DNA from: Solanum dulcamara
Taxonomy: Eukaryota; Streptophyta; Magnoliopsida; Solanales; Solanaceae
Direction: 5' to 3'
NCBI RefSeq assembly: GCF_947179165.1
Contig: NC_077245.1
Span: forward strand, 22,605,740 to 22,669,739
Length of the DNA stretch: 64,000 nucleotides
Shown here: positions 23,761 through 35,676 of the stretch, piece after piece
How positions within the stretch are numbered: position 1 is the first letter of the stretch
Layout of the letters: each line of letters opens with the position of its first letter
Made by a program: the position numbers and the translations under genes
The notes under the pieces: generated by a model
Databases searched by the model: none
The model's input: the letters and a program-made list of their open reading frames with translations, nothing else
Told to the model about the DNA's origin: nothing

Positions 23761-26003
23761 TGGTATAACACTTCAAAAAAATTTAAGCTAAGAGCTGAAC
23801 CTTTTTTCGTATGTGTATAGGTCCAAATTCGATGACTTCTAATTGTATATATGTGTTTGGATTAAATCCTAAGTATTTGAAGTGAATTAGATGTGAATTA
23901 GGGTCATAAGGATCCTCTAGTATTAAGTTGAGTTTAAAGATTTTTTATCGGCTAAATTTTTGCATGAGTTCATGTAAGGATCTACGTCAAATGGCCATAT
24001 CTCTTCATAGTTTGAACTATCAAAATAAAGGTATATGAGTCTTTTTTCCAACTACACCAACCGTTCATCAATTCGAGTCCAGAGAAAATAATTACGATCA
24101 TTTTATCAAAGACGCTCCAGTATATCAAAATCGATGGCCCATCACACGAGCAATGGTCCATCAGATGAGGCTGTCACTCGTGCCTGTAAGCATGAAATTC
24201 TATCTATCTTTTGTTAAATGAGGGTATTTTTATCCTAAGTCCTTTGAGGATTATTTAAATAACCTTAAAACATATTAAGAGGGTTAGACAATTAGTTTTC
24301 ATCATTAAAACCCATCTCATTCTCTCCGCAAACTTCAACATCCAAGAATTCTCAAGAATTAAAGATTCTTCTTCAAGGTAAGTCCTTCAAGGATTTCAAG
24401 ATTTCCAACTCAAATTCCTTCATCTAATCACAAATTATTAATAGAAAATTTAATCCTTGGCCATAGCATTTTCAAGAATCTCAAAAAAGAATTTTTTCAT
24501 CGTTAGGATTCTTCATCAAAATTTGTGGAGCGTTTAAGGTATGTAAGGCTATCATAGTGATGAACTAAGTTGTTCCTCATGCCCTACATCTACAATTTCA
24601 GTTAGTAAGATCAAAACTAGAGTTTATCATCAAAATTATGGTACTTCATATCTTTAATGATCTTTGATTCATGGTTCATGATTAGTATATCTCATGGACC
24701 CCTTTTTAGTCAAAGTTATTTTAAAACCTTGTCATTGAATTTCATATGCATTATTTTCATGAATGAAGTTCAAGATTTTCAATAAGTATTTCAAGAAAGT
24801 ATTTTTATTTTAAACTTGAAGTGCATTATTTGAAGAAAGAGTTCAAGAAAATATATTTTTATGGATTTTTTTTATATCTATTTTAAAGATTATGTCTTAA
24901 AGAAAATTTAGTCACTTGAAAGACTCATTATGAAAGTTTATAACTTTTTATTACAACTAGATATAATTTTCAAAAGAGAATTATTTTTATCATGAAAACT
25001 CAGAACATCAGTATGTTTCAGATAGTTGTGAGCATAGTCTCACCAACAGTACAATTTTATAGATTTGAGTAAAGACTCACAATGTGATTTTAGATACAAT
25101 TTTCATGATGTATTTTGAGCAGATAGTAATACAGTTTTAGGAGGACTATTTAGCATCGAGTTGACATAGATTCTAAATAACCCAAGTCTTAGAACTACGT
25201 TGCCATCATAGAATAAGGGTATTCCGCTAGTTAAAGTTGATACCTTTAGACTAAATGGCTTAATAGCGGTATTCCGTCAGTTGAGATTGACGATTTTAGC
25301 CTAAATGGTTCAACTCTTGGGTCCACATCAGATAGGTTTTATACCCTTAACAAGCTATAGGGCACCCTCCTAACTGGGTTGTACATTGGACTCCACGTTG
25401 CTCCCATGGTTTATGTCAGTTGTAAGAAACCCTCAAAGAAAATTAAAGCTATATTATTTTCAGTATTTGTTATTGATGTATATTTACAATCATAAAGTTT
25501 TATTGTTAATGTACACAAGATTGCATTACTATGCAGTTGACTTTATTCCAGTCTATATTCAGAATTATTCATTCATATTGGTATGCTTAATTTTAGCTAG
25601 TCATTTCATTCAGCTATTTTACATACTGTATATTTCATGTACTGATGTCATTTAGTGCTACATCATTTTATAATGCAGACTCGGATACTTACAACAACAC
25701 ATTGATAATTTTTATCCAGCTTTGATAAGACCTCCTTACTTTCAGAAGACTCCAGTTTTATCTAGAGTATTTGTTGTTCGTATATATTATTGGCAGAGTA
25801 TTCAGGTAGCTTGGGGTCTTGTTCTGATAATCTATCTCCAGTATATTAGAAGTTTCATAGATGAGCCAGTTGAATTACAGTTGTAGTTATTTTACAAACA
25901 CATGCATATCATACAAATTTCAGATTTTTATGTATAAAGTTATTGGTTTGTTTGCTAAAGCAATTGCATGTTCATATCTTATATAGGCTTTCGTACAGTG
26001 ACA
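23761..26003 (+). repeat. Gypsy LTR fragment, plus strand
   Basis: It starts near TGGTATAACACTTC and ends near GTACAGTGACA, followed at 26,015-26,026 by TAGTATCAGGGT, which matches the tRNA-iMet PBS at 9 of 12 positions. The middle has the layout of Solanaceae gypsy LTRs: a palindromic GATGGYCCATCA-type stretch near 24,130-24,170 and ...CCGCAAACTTCAAC... after a possible transcription start. Target duplications are not visible, so the ends are provisional. The ORF at 25,386-25,655 is not coding. Confidence 0.5.
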
Positions 26004-27500
26004 TAGTATTTAGTTAGTATCAGGGTAAACCAAAAGTTCCCTTGAGACTAGTAATGATTCGCGTCATATTTAAATCAGGATGAACAATCGGTCATGCCAA
26101 CTGATAGTTTTTTTATAGTAAGTTTCTAGTTTACTTTCGCATGTGATTTCATCATCATGTTCACATATATGTATTACAAATAGGAGAAAAACAGGATAGC
26201 TTTTCACACTTATATTTCTTACCCGTTATGATTGTAGTAACATGAAGTTATTAAATCTTTCCATAATTTATAGTATCAATATGAATGCCCACTTAGACAA
26301 ATATGTAAATTTCTTCGAGATTTAATATAATGAAATATTTTATATAATCAATTTTAATCCTCCAAAGTAGTAATAAATTAGCGTTTTTAGAGCTCCCAAT
26401 TACTTTTGTACCACCACATACTTCATAACACCATCCATATGGTAAACATCTTTTTTAGGGAAAAAAATATTGTCATATGGTCATGGCCAAAATATTTATT
26501 GGCAAGATTTCTTTTTTGATTTTATCTTTGACGTACTAAAAGTATGCGATCAATGATTGTTTATGTCAAATATTTTTTTATTTCCCTCAAACCTCCCGTA
26601 GAGGTGAGTTGCATATTTATCTAATCATATAAAAGCATGTCTTTATTAAAATATTTTTAATCAAATTGATACATTCATTTTCAAGAATTACCGAGTATTC
26701 ACGATACTTATCACAAGTCACATTTTTTTTCCAAGGAATTGACTAATATCATATATACATGCTTCACAATTTTCATTAGAACTCATTGTCATGCTTTGAA
26801 ATTTATCATATTTATATAACAAACCTCAACATCACTTTTGAAAGGTCGAGTGCATCACCACTTTATATTTTTTATTTGATGACGAATTTTTAAAACTTAT
26901 CAAATTAGGGCGCACAATAAACGAGTGCCAAATGTCTTTCATACTAAATTTGATGATATAAATTACCTTCATTTTGAAGGACCATTTTGAGAACCTATAA
27001 TATTCTTCACCACAGTAATGACTATTATTATTTTATCTTTTTTCATGCCCACATTCATTTATACAACTACAATAATTGTTTTCTCCTCATCTTTTTAGAT
27101 TTATTATGTATTATTACGAAATGGAGCAAATTCAATGAGATAGACTTCATACTTTTCATCAATATAACAATATTTTGCCTTATTCTCATCAAATCATCAA
27201 ATGGTGCATTGGACGTACGCACCATGTCTTAACATCTTGATGCGATAGAAATTGAATGTCGTCTTAGCCTCAAGTAATGACACAATAATAAAGTACAATA
27301 AAATTCACCTCGAGCATTTAAAAAATATATCACTTTATAATTATATGATAAATAAATTAAATTTTAACGAGACAAGTTATAAACGGGTGAAAGAACCTGG
27401 TTCCTTCATGTTTTTCACCAAATTCAAATTTGATAAAATGAAAACAAGACAAACCATAAACTCAGTTAATTATTTAACCTTCTTAATTTTTACAATATAA
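26004..27500. mobile_element. Retroelement remnant, probably the split copia
   Basis: It opens with a block (26,030-26,130, GTTCCCTTGAGACTAGTAAT...) that I associate with copia 3' regions in tomato-like genomes, but I cannot prove it from this window. The remainder is AT-rich with short non-coding ORFs (26,987-27,232 and 27,252-27,500). Confidence 0.3.
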
Positions 27501-28360
27501 GACAATTGTTTTGAAATGAAAGACTAGTTCAACTGTGAATTAATCAATTTTTTATCGAAATAAAATACATACTTAATAGAAACACTATTTTTTGGGTAAA
27601 AACTATTTTCCAACTCTTTTATTAAAATAAGAATTAGATAAATCTATATATCGTAAGTGTATGTATATATATATATATGACAAAATTGCCTTGAAACTTA
27701 ATATTATTTTTAATTTTGTAAAATAATTATTTAAAAGTTATTTAAAATCGAAGAAGAAGCTCAAAAGTTAATTAAATTAAGGTGGGATAAAATTGAATGT
27801 CAACATTTATTAGTGATTTAATTTTTGTAAATTTTTCCAAAAAACAGTGAGATATTTTTTTTCTGGACACTTTAAAATTTTTCACTAAATTAGTTAACTA
27901 AGCAATTTGAGGATTGCTACAAAACTTTGCGCGTCAATGTTATGATTAAGGTTGAGTTGGAAACTTATCCTTTCAAAAAATGCATCTGAAATATTCTCTT
28001 GTTAAACAAATTAAATTGAAGGATGAGAAAGGGGAAATCATGTGAAATGAAAAGAGAACACTTTATTCAAATAAAATGAAAAACAAAAGCGGTGGTGTAT
28101 TAGGATAATAATAGAAGAAGAAAAATGGTAATGTGAACTCGTAAATATGAAAGCGTGGCCCACATGGAAAAGCTCCTGAATAGCAAATGTCAAAGTGAGT
28201 CATGTGCCGGCATATCCCTTTTATGGCCTTCTGCCGTACCAAACTCACATCTCTCCAAAATACCAACTACTTTGGGAATCTAGCTGCCCTTTACACTTTT
28301 CTACAATTAACTTAACTAATCCCTCTCTTTCATTTTACTATTGCTCTATTTTAGGAAATT
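27501..28360. other. AT-rich intergenic spacer
   Basis: No gene is supported. A less AT-rich island at 28,130-28,310 overlaps ORFs on both strands (28,063-28,266 minus and 28,195-28,473 plus); neither has a recognisable domain. Confidence 0.45.
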
Positions 28361-28616
28361 GCTCCCTCTGTTCCATGCTAAAAATATTTGTTCTATATTA
28401 CTTAATCACTTATTATATTAAAATAAAATTAATTTTTTTCTATTTTATCCTTATAATTAATATGACATTTTGAATGTAAACAATTCTCAATACTAGATAT
28501 TTCTATACCTTATGTATATTGTATTGATATAAACAAAGGACAAAATGGTAAAGTATTCCAATGTATTAATGATTTCTTAATCACCATGTTCATCTAATAG
28601 GGGACGGAGGGAGTAT
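28361..28616. mobile_element. Stowaway-like MITE
   Basis: The left end GCTCCCTCTGTTCC and right end GGGACGGAGGGAGTATT form terminal inverted repeats of the CTCCCTCCGT class. It is about 256 bp with no coding capacity. A clean TA duplication is not evident on the left. Confidence 0.65.
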
Positions 28617-28884
28617 TAACTGAATTTCTAGATCTTTTTCATTGTTTAAAATAGTTGAATTATTCAAAGTTCAAGAGAAATGTTTGAAACTTTTTCATGT
28701 TTACCCTTTGCATTAATGAAGTTTTGTAATTTTTTAGGAGTTAAATTACACTATTTATAAAATTATCCTCTAATAAAATACTCCTTGTATTTATGATTTC
28801 ACATTTAATCTCTGATCAAGTTACCCATGTCGAGTTCCGAACTGCTTTCACCATGAAAGCCCAATTTGTGGTTTGGCTCCTCCC

Positions 28885-29115
28885 AATGCACCTACTCCGG
28901 CTTCAAAGGTAAGAGATTTTGTAAGAATGAACCTTCCCGAGTTTCATGGTTCAAATGTTAAAGAACATCCCTAAGAGTTCACTGATGAAGTGTATAATAT
29001 TGTTGATATCATGGGGGTTTCTTTAGAGGAGAAGGAGGAGTTGGCGGCCTACCAACTCAAGGGTGTCACTCAAATGTGGTACAACCAATGGAATACCGAA
29101 GAGGTTGGAAGAGGT
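28885..29115 (+). pseudogene. gypsy gag fragment
   Basis: A plus-strand frame reads VRDFVRMNLPEFHGSNV, then a stop, then EFTDEVYNIVDIMGVSLEEK, then ELAAYQLKGVTQMWYNQW. This is the central capsid-like region of chromovirus gag, clearly similar to the corresponding part of the element at 58.9-59.1 kb. It is an isolated scrap: neither LTRs nor pol are adjacent. Confidence 0.8.
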
Positions 29116-30217
29116 GTCATAAATACATAAGGCGCAAGTTCTAGGATTTTGGACATAGGCCTCGAGAGTAAAAACGTAGTTCCGAGCATAAAAACATACG
29201 CTCAACGTATTAATTTTGATTTTTTATTATATTTAAAATATTTTTTCTTTAAATCATATTTTTTTATTATTGGTGTAACAATATTTATATTTTATGTTAT
29301 CATGTTTTTATGATTGTAGTGATTTTTTCTAAAATTATATAAATAAATAAAGCAACTCTCACAGAAAATGACATTGCAATAAATAATTTTTTTAAATAAT
29401 CGTATCTGAAATTGATACGATAAAACTTTCATAACACTATTTTTTCCTGAGGCAATTTTATTCATTTTCTATCATTACTCTTATACTTTTTATTCTTCTC
29501 CTTCTTTGAAATATATAAACAATAATCAATGCAAATATTAATTGAGGGTGAAAAGACTAGTACATATGGATGATGATTTTATTTTAAAGATTGTATCGGC
29601 TATTATTTTTTTGTGTTGTTAGTTGTTACCTTCTCAAATATTATAATATATTTTTTTCTATATTATTGATTATTAATTTAAATTTATTTGCAGAATTATT
29701 GAAAGTTTTACTTTTGCTTATTTTCTTAGTAATAAAGTTATAAAATTAAATATGTATGAGATATATAGTACGTAGATCTATGAGACTTATGATTTATGTT
29801 TCGAGATTTACGCCTCACTCCGTGCGGTATAAAACACCCCATTTTACACCCTTTTCTTTTAAATACTGATTCTATATAGAGTTATAAAATATCGTTAATA
29901 AGGTTAATTTAGCAAAATATACTTTCTAATTAAAAGTTTATTAAAAAGAACTGATTTTTTAATAACTTTTTTTCAATTTTCTTGCTTCAAGGTGGTAGGT
30001 TTTAAAATGCAAAATTCTTGTATGGGTTTTAAGAAGGACATGACACGTGGACAAATCAGAAAGTAACACATGACAAATAGCCAATAGGACAGGCGGAATA
30101 CAACATAGTAGAAGTAAATATTGGACACTTTCCTTAACACATGATTAGAAGGAGCAATCACATTCGTAGAAGACTCAAATTAAATTCGAGATTGATATCA
30201 TAGCAGTGGCCTGCCAA
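29116..30217. other. Spacer, possible DNA-transposon remnant
   Basis: Between 29,120 and 29,850 a left block rich in AAGGCGCAAG...GCCTCGAG and a right block TTTACGCCTCACTCCGTGCG look like ends of an old repeat. The interior is AT-rich. TGACACGTGG at 30,041-30,050 contains an ACGT core but is not linked to a gene. Confidence 0.3.
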
Positions 30218-30477
30218 CAGTGCCGGATTCAAGATTTCAGGATTCAGAAAAAAAATATAGTGTTCAAGATTTGAACTTGAAATTCATGATTAGTTTTGAA
30301 TCCCTTAATCTCTAAATCAACCCCTAGTATTCTATTCAAGAGGTTCAAAATTAATATATAGACATAAAAAAAATTTAAAATACAATATATATATATATAT
30401 ATATATATAAAGTGTAATTTTTTATCGAGAGGGTTCGAATGAACTCCCTGAATTACCTCTAGGTCCGCCTTTGCCCG
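30218..30477. mobile_element. Degenerate hAT-type MITE
   Basis: The ends GTGCCGGATTCAAG and CTAGGTCCGCCTTTGC are mutated versions of the GTGGCGGA...TCCGCCAC termini of a Solanaceae MITE family. Internal GAGGTTCAAAATT and GGGTTCGAA resemble the intact-looking copy at 39,888-40,068. A (TA)n run interrupts it near 30,387-30,409. Confidence 0.5.
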
Positions 30478-30852
30478 CCTAGCTTCGAAAGTATGGAGTG
30501 GACCCCACACTTACGAAAAACTACATTATTTAGGTAGGTTAAATTTTAGTTATATGTATAAATATTATATGTTCTCCCTTTATTTTTTAAGTGTATCTAT
30601 TTTTAAAAAAATATATTTTGATACTCCTTGACGAAAGTTTTGATTTTATGCATTGGATTCATTCAATAGCATTATCCTCAAATGTTGTAATCTTAAGTTT
30701 CATGGTTCTGAAATACAAGAATTTCAAGCTTTATCTGGTGACACTGCCATTCAGCCACACTGGAATTCAGACTCAATTCAATTCCTTATTGTCATTATAT
30801 TCTTTACTTGTTATTCTTTATATTATCAAGTATGCATTGTTAAAGCGTATTA

Positions 30853-31063
30853 CACTACTAAAAAAAATCAACTAAAATTAGCCACGAACTTCGTCGTTAG
30901 TCTACCGCTATATTGCTCAACTCAACTGGTTAGACATAGTGAGGTAGGGGCTCCAAGACGGGGCCCGCCTATGTCAGAAAGACGACGCTAAATAAGATTA
31001 ACAATAATTTTACTGTTTAGCTATAAAATTTATCTGTTGCTAAATCCAATATTTTTGATAGTG
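30853..31063. mobile_element. CACTA-type MITE
   Basis: The element is 211 bp, with CACTACTAAAAA at the left and TTTTTGATAGTG at the right, flanked by the 3-bp duplication TTA on both sides. A 3-bp duplication with CACTA ends is the signature of the CACTA superfamily. It is non-coding; the 112-codon ORF overlapping it is incidental. Confidence 0.75.
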
Positions 31064-32077
31064 TTAATGTAAAATCATCTTGAATGATTATCTCAACCTG
31101 TATATTCTTGAATCACATCTATAAATTCAACCATCAATTTAAGAGTGAATAATCCTTTTTGGTTGGGAGACATGTTATGCAGTTCTAAGACGCGTTAATG
31201 TTTAACTTTTACGAAACTTTCCATAGTTAAACATCATTTGTTTTTTTCAAATGAAAGTAAGCATATATACTGCTACATAATCTTGCGTGAACCTTTTAAA
31301 AAGGAGCATCTCTAGTAAAGAATTTCTTTCTTTACGATTTTTGGCTTTTAGCCCATGAAACCGTTGCAATATTTTTAAGAGTTCCTCTATTTACTATATT
31401 AAAAATATATTCAAAATAAAGACCTACATGCACTAATTATTTGTTCTTAAATTATTTTTTAAAACTTAGCAACAAATTGATAAATTTATAGGTGTATTAT
31501 GATAAAATATTTATGTCAACAAGGATGTGTCAGAATCCTAGACAAGTGAAATGAGTATTTTATTTACTATTTTTACATGAGAGAGAGAGAGAGAGTGTGT
31601 GTGTGTTATAAGGACTGATTTTGATAGACATAGTAAATTAGAAAATAAAAACGCGTTATAAGGAGGGGTGAGCAATACAGAAGAGAAACAGCTGTTTTCC
31701 CCACAAATAAAGCTCTTATCCTACATGTTAAATCTTTACTGTTCTATTGCGCGTCTTTAGATTTCCCCTTAGCTTCTTCCCTTTTTCATACTTTTTTTAA
31801 ATAAATCAATAATAAAAACTATGAGATAATTGCACTACTAAGTATTCATGAAAAAAAACTCTAACACTAACCAAGACATATAAAATAAAATAAAGGTAAA
31901 ATATTAACACCCAAAAAGAATAAAATATTTTTTTATTTTTATTAACAATTTAATTTTAAAATATTTATTTTATCCTTGCTTAATAAAATGATTTATGGCT
32001 ACACGAATATCTATAATTTATTTTAGACTACAAGTTTCAAAAAAATCATTTTTTTCTTAAATTTCATGTCAATTCAA
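31064..32077. other. AT-rich spacer with GA/GT microsatellite
   Basis: It contains (GA)n at 31,579-31,595 running into (GT)n to 31,606. Nothing else is supported. Confidence 0.6.
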
Positions 32078-32330
32078 ACTATTACTCCCTCATTCCAATT
32101 TATGTGTCATCTTTCAGATTTCGAGATTCAAATAAGACTATTTATTACTGTAATTTATTCATATATCTTTTAAATATTTTAAATTTGACAATTATTATAA
32201 TTTATAATTTTTTTACTTAATTTCTGAATATATGAATTTTGTTTCAAACTAGTTAAAGATTTTATGTCCAAATTATGATCAAAATTAAATTATTTGACTC
32301 TCTAAAAATAAGACTCAAACTAAAATTACA
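32078..32330. mobile_element. Stowaway-like MITE, copy 1
   Basis: It starts TTACTCCCTCATTCCAATTT. The interior shares several blocks with 33,645-33,909: TTTTAAATATTTTAAATTTG, ATATGAATTTTGTTTCA and TTGACTCTC. The right end is eroded. Confidence 0.5.
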
Positions 32331-33644
32331 TGTATGCTAGTAGTAGCATATTATATTCCTAAGCCCCCTTCAGAGTACACTTCCTTGCTGCAGAATCCTG
32401 GAAGCTGCTAATGACAGAATCCTATGTTAATTTCTCTCTCTTTAGCACTGAATTATTTAATGCATAGAATATTTAGATGCAAGATATGATGATGACGACA
32501 TGGATCTCTTCATTAAGACATGTCATTTTCATAATAATCTGCTCTTCCTTAATTACATTTTTGCCCACTTCTTACTACTATACTATTTCCTTCCTTTTTA
32601 ATTTGTTGAATTAGCAAGTGTAAAGAAGGATCACAATTTACATTTTTTGAATGTCTAGCTAATCTAAAAATGTTGAGATATGTTTTCTAGTTTCTTAATT
32701 AAGAATCTAACAGAAGAGGTAGTTTATTAGTTTATTTTACCAAATAGTTAAGTTTCGGAAGAAATAGAAAAACAGACTAAACATATTTTGGAGTGTGAAA
32801 AATTTGTTGAAGAAACAGACAAATAGACTAAACATTGCTGATAAGATAAAAGGTATCAAATCAGTTTCTCCTCAGCTTTATATAGCTTAATGCAATATTA
32901 TCCTCATATTGTGATATCATTTTAATAAAATGAAATAATAACATCAATGTGATCACGAAATAATTAAATACGCACTCATTTTAATTTATTTGGTTTATTT
33001 TGATTTGACACAAATTTTATTTTATTTTTAAATCGTGTGATCTTAATCATTTGAAAATTTAGAATTAAAGAGTTGCTAAAAAAAGAGGAAACAATCATTC
33101 TTTTTGAAGCGGACTATAAAAAAAAGTACGCCAAACAAATTGAAACGGAGAAAGTAATACTTATTTGCTTTTGTAAATAGTGCATTATACAACGAAAAAC
33201 AAGCAACAATACATATTCAGTATAATTTCATAAGTGAAGTATGAAAAAAATAAGATATATACAAATCTTACCCATATATTTATGGGAGTAGAAAAATTAT
33301 TTTCAATAAACCCTCGATACAACAAAAAGGTACACGACACAGTTTTACGAGAAAACTATGTCAGCAAAATATAAAACAATAAATAATAATAAGAAATTAA
33401 ATAATACTACAAATAGTATGTTCATACTATTAAATAAAATATAAACAAGAAGAGAAGTTTAAAAAATACTTTGTACAAATCAGAAATCAATTTGTTGAAA
33501 TCAATGGGGGAAGATAACTTGTGGTTCAAGTCAAATAATGCAAAACAGATATCACATATGTACTTACGTACTTTTGAGGATCCTTGCTGGTTTCCAGACT
33601 TCCTATTTTGCCTTTTTACCTCTATACTCTTCTCTAGAAAGAGA
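32331..33644. other. AT-rich spacer
   Basis: No gene is supported. 32,972-33,160 (TTTAATTTATTTGG...AATTGAAACGGAGAAAGTA) is probably another eroded member of the Stowaway-like group. Confidence 0.4.
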
Positions 33645-33909
33645 TAGTCATTTCGTTTCGATTCATGTGATATCTGTTAAATTTTAAAATTTCAATAAAT
33701 TTATTTTTGATTGTAATTTTTTTTTATATTTTTTAAATATTTTAAATTATTAATTATTATGATTTATATTATTTTTTATGTAGTTTATAAATATATAAAT
33801 TTTATTTCAAAAAATTTGAAAATTTCATGAGCAAATTCCCGGCCAAACTTAAATTGATTGACTCTCAAAAAATGAAAAATGTCACATAAATTGGGATAGA
33901 GGAGTAATA
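33645..33909. mobile_element. Stowaway-like MITE, copy 2
   Basis: The right end, GTCACATAAATTGGGATAGA then GGAGTAATA, is the inverted counterpart of the left end TTTCGTTTCGATTCATGTGAT. The interior is shared with the element at 32,078. Confidence 0.55.
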
Positions 33910-33926
33910 CATAAATTTGAAGATAC

Positions 33927-34103
33927 CCTTACTTTGTATTTCTGTTAGAGGCTGTTTCCACTTTCCACGGGTTCAAGTATTGGAAACAGCCTCTGGCAGA
34001 AATGCAAAGTAAGGCTGCGTACAATAGACCCTTGTGGTCGGATCTTTCCCCGGATCCTGCGCATGGTGAGAGCTTAGTGCACCGGGCTACTCCTTTTTTT
34101 TTA
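33927..34103 (+). mobile_element. Solanaceae SINE 3' part with inverted duplication
   Basis: 33,981-34,103 reads as the 3' part of a TS/SolS-type SINE: GGAAACAGCCTCTGGCAGAA, AAGGCTGCGTACAATAGACC, a GGATCTTTCCCCGGATCC stretch, GAGCTTAGTGCACCGGGCTA and a terminal T run. A B-box-like GGGTTCAAGT lies at 33,969-33,978. The 34 bases 33,927-33,960 are an inverted copy of 33,981-34,014 with three mismatches, leaving a 20-base loop. The Pol III A box and the 5' half are absent, so this copy is not transcription-competent. Confidence 0.8.
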
Positions 34104-34129
34104 ATTATCATGTGTATTATTTAATTTTA

Positions 34130-34280
34130 GATGTGCACAAATAGATACTTAAATTTATATAAAATTGAACAAATACAAACATGCGTTCTATGTGACAATT
34201 TGCATGTGACGCCACATAAAATATAAATGTCTACTTGTTCAACTTCATACCAATTTAAGTATCTACTAATGTATATCCAA
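34130..34280. mobile_element. Short inverted-repeat MITE
   Basis: Left arm AATAGATACTTAAATTTATA and AATTGAACAAATA pair with right-arm TACTTGTTCAACTTCATACC and AATTTAAGTATCTACTAATG. The centre carries ATGTGACGCCACAT. It is non-coding. Confidence 0.6.
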
Positions 34281-35507
34281 AATTGGAAAATATAAGTACT
34301 AAATAAGATCAAATCAAAAAATAGTCTCATAAAATGGGGTAAATAGGAGTTAATCAGTAATGATAAAACGTTCATTTCAATATCTATAAATAATAATAAT
34401 TCCTCATTCTATTTGATCGAATTGATAGATATGAAACCCCTCGAAAACTTTTGACTTTTCTCTTCCTAATTTAATTTGTTAGTATTTTACTGAAAATATT
34501 TTTCCCAAGCTCTAAAGAGTCATTCAAATGGCATCTACAATAAAAAAAAAAAACATCATCATTTTTAGCATTAAATGTTCTCTAGAAAAGAAAAATAAAA
34601 CTGTACTCCCTCAGAGTATAAAATGAGACATGAGCACATGATAGTTTGCTAAATAAGAAAAGTATATACTGGAGTAAAATAAATAGGACAGAGGAAGCTA
34701 CTGTTTCTATTTTCTCTCATAGAACATGGAAGAACATATACTGATTTGGTTTTAAAAATGTGAAATACTAGTGGGAGATCATTTTAAATATTATTTATCA
34801 GGCCTGTTATTTTAAATTTGAAATATGAGATTTGAAGTTTGAATTTTTTTTTAAAGTTTTCACTAACAAATCTTCAACTTTTGTTTTCATGTCTAAACAT
34901 AATTTTAATTTCCAAATACAGTTTCGTTCCAACTTTAAATACTATTTTTTTTTTAAAAAAAAAACAACAACCACCAATTCATGTTCAAATGCCTGCCAAG
35001 GATGGGAAGCTTCAAACATTATATATGCAAAATTAATTTAAATCCTTTTTCCTAATTTATATGATAAATATATTTTTTAATTTGTTCAAAAAAAATAATA
35101 CATTTTATATTTTAAAATATTTTAATCTGAAACTTTTTGTTTTATCTATACTGAGATAATTTGTATTAGCAAATATCTAACACTTATTTTAGATTACAAA
35201 TTTATTAAGTTTCTTTCTTTCTTAAATAAATGTTATACTGATCAATCAAATTACCTTACATAGATTAAAATTATGAAGAAAATAATTTTTATAAAGATAA
35301 GGGCAATATTGTCATTTAGACAGAGAGTAAAAAGGACATTTATCCAAGTTCTGCATTGGATTAAAGTACTGGAAAATGTCTGTCTTCCACTCTGATATTT
35401 ACATGTAGACATTACTCTCTTGACTAGAAGGATCTCCTCACTTCAAAGTTCAACCCCTCCTTTACCCTACCCCCAACTCAAATTAGCACACAACCCCACA
35501 CACCATC
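34281..35507. other. ERF gene upstream region
   Basis: AT-rich up to about 35,330, then GC content rises toward the gene. A W-box-like TTGACT lies at 35,420-35,425. Another CTCCCTC-containing scrap is at 34,600-34,700. Two overlapping plus ORFs at 34,832-35,041 are low-complexity and not supported. Confidence 0.45.
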
Positions 35508-35515
35508 TATAAATA
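35508..35515 (+). promoter_or_regulatory. TATA box of the ERF gene
   Basis: TATAAATA, preceded by ACCATC, lies 161 bp before the ATG. It is followed about 30 bp later by a pyrimidine-rich CTTCAACATCACTTC, a plausible start site. The resulting leader of about 130 nt contains purine-rich AAGAAAAGAAAAGAAG runs, common in plant 5' UTRs. Confidence 0.7.
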
Positions 35516-35676
35516 ATCATCCCCTCCTCTTAACTTCAACATCACTTCATCAATATCCACCTTAAACACACAAGAAAAAGAAGCGCACACACAAAAAAAG
35601 AAAAGAAAAGAAGAAGAAATCAAACTACACTAGTACTCAATCAATCTCAATTTATTATTCCTTCAAGATTCAACCA

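Noticed and set aside
25386..25655. 89-codon hydrophobic ORF as a membrane peptide
   Set aside because: It sits in a gypsy LTR fragment and its Tyr/Leu/Ile content is what random AT-rich sequence gives.
30591..30991. 112- and 94-codon plus ORFs
   Set aside because: They overlap in two frames, run into the CACTA MITE and have no domain or codon signature.
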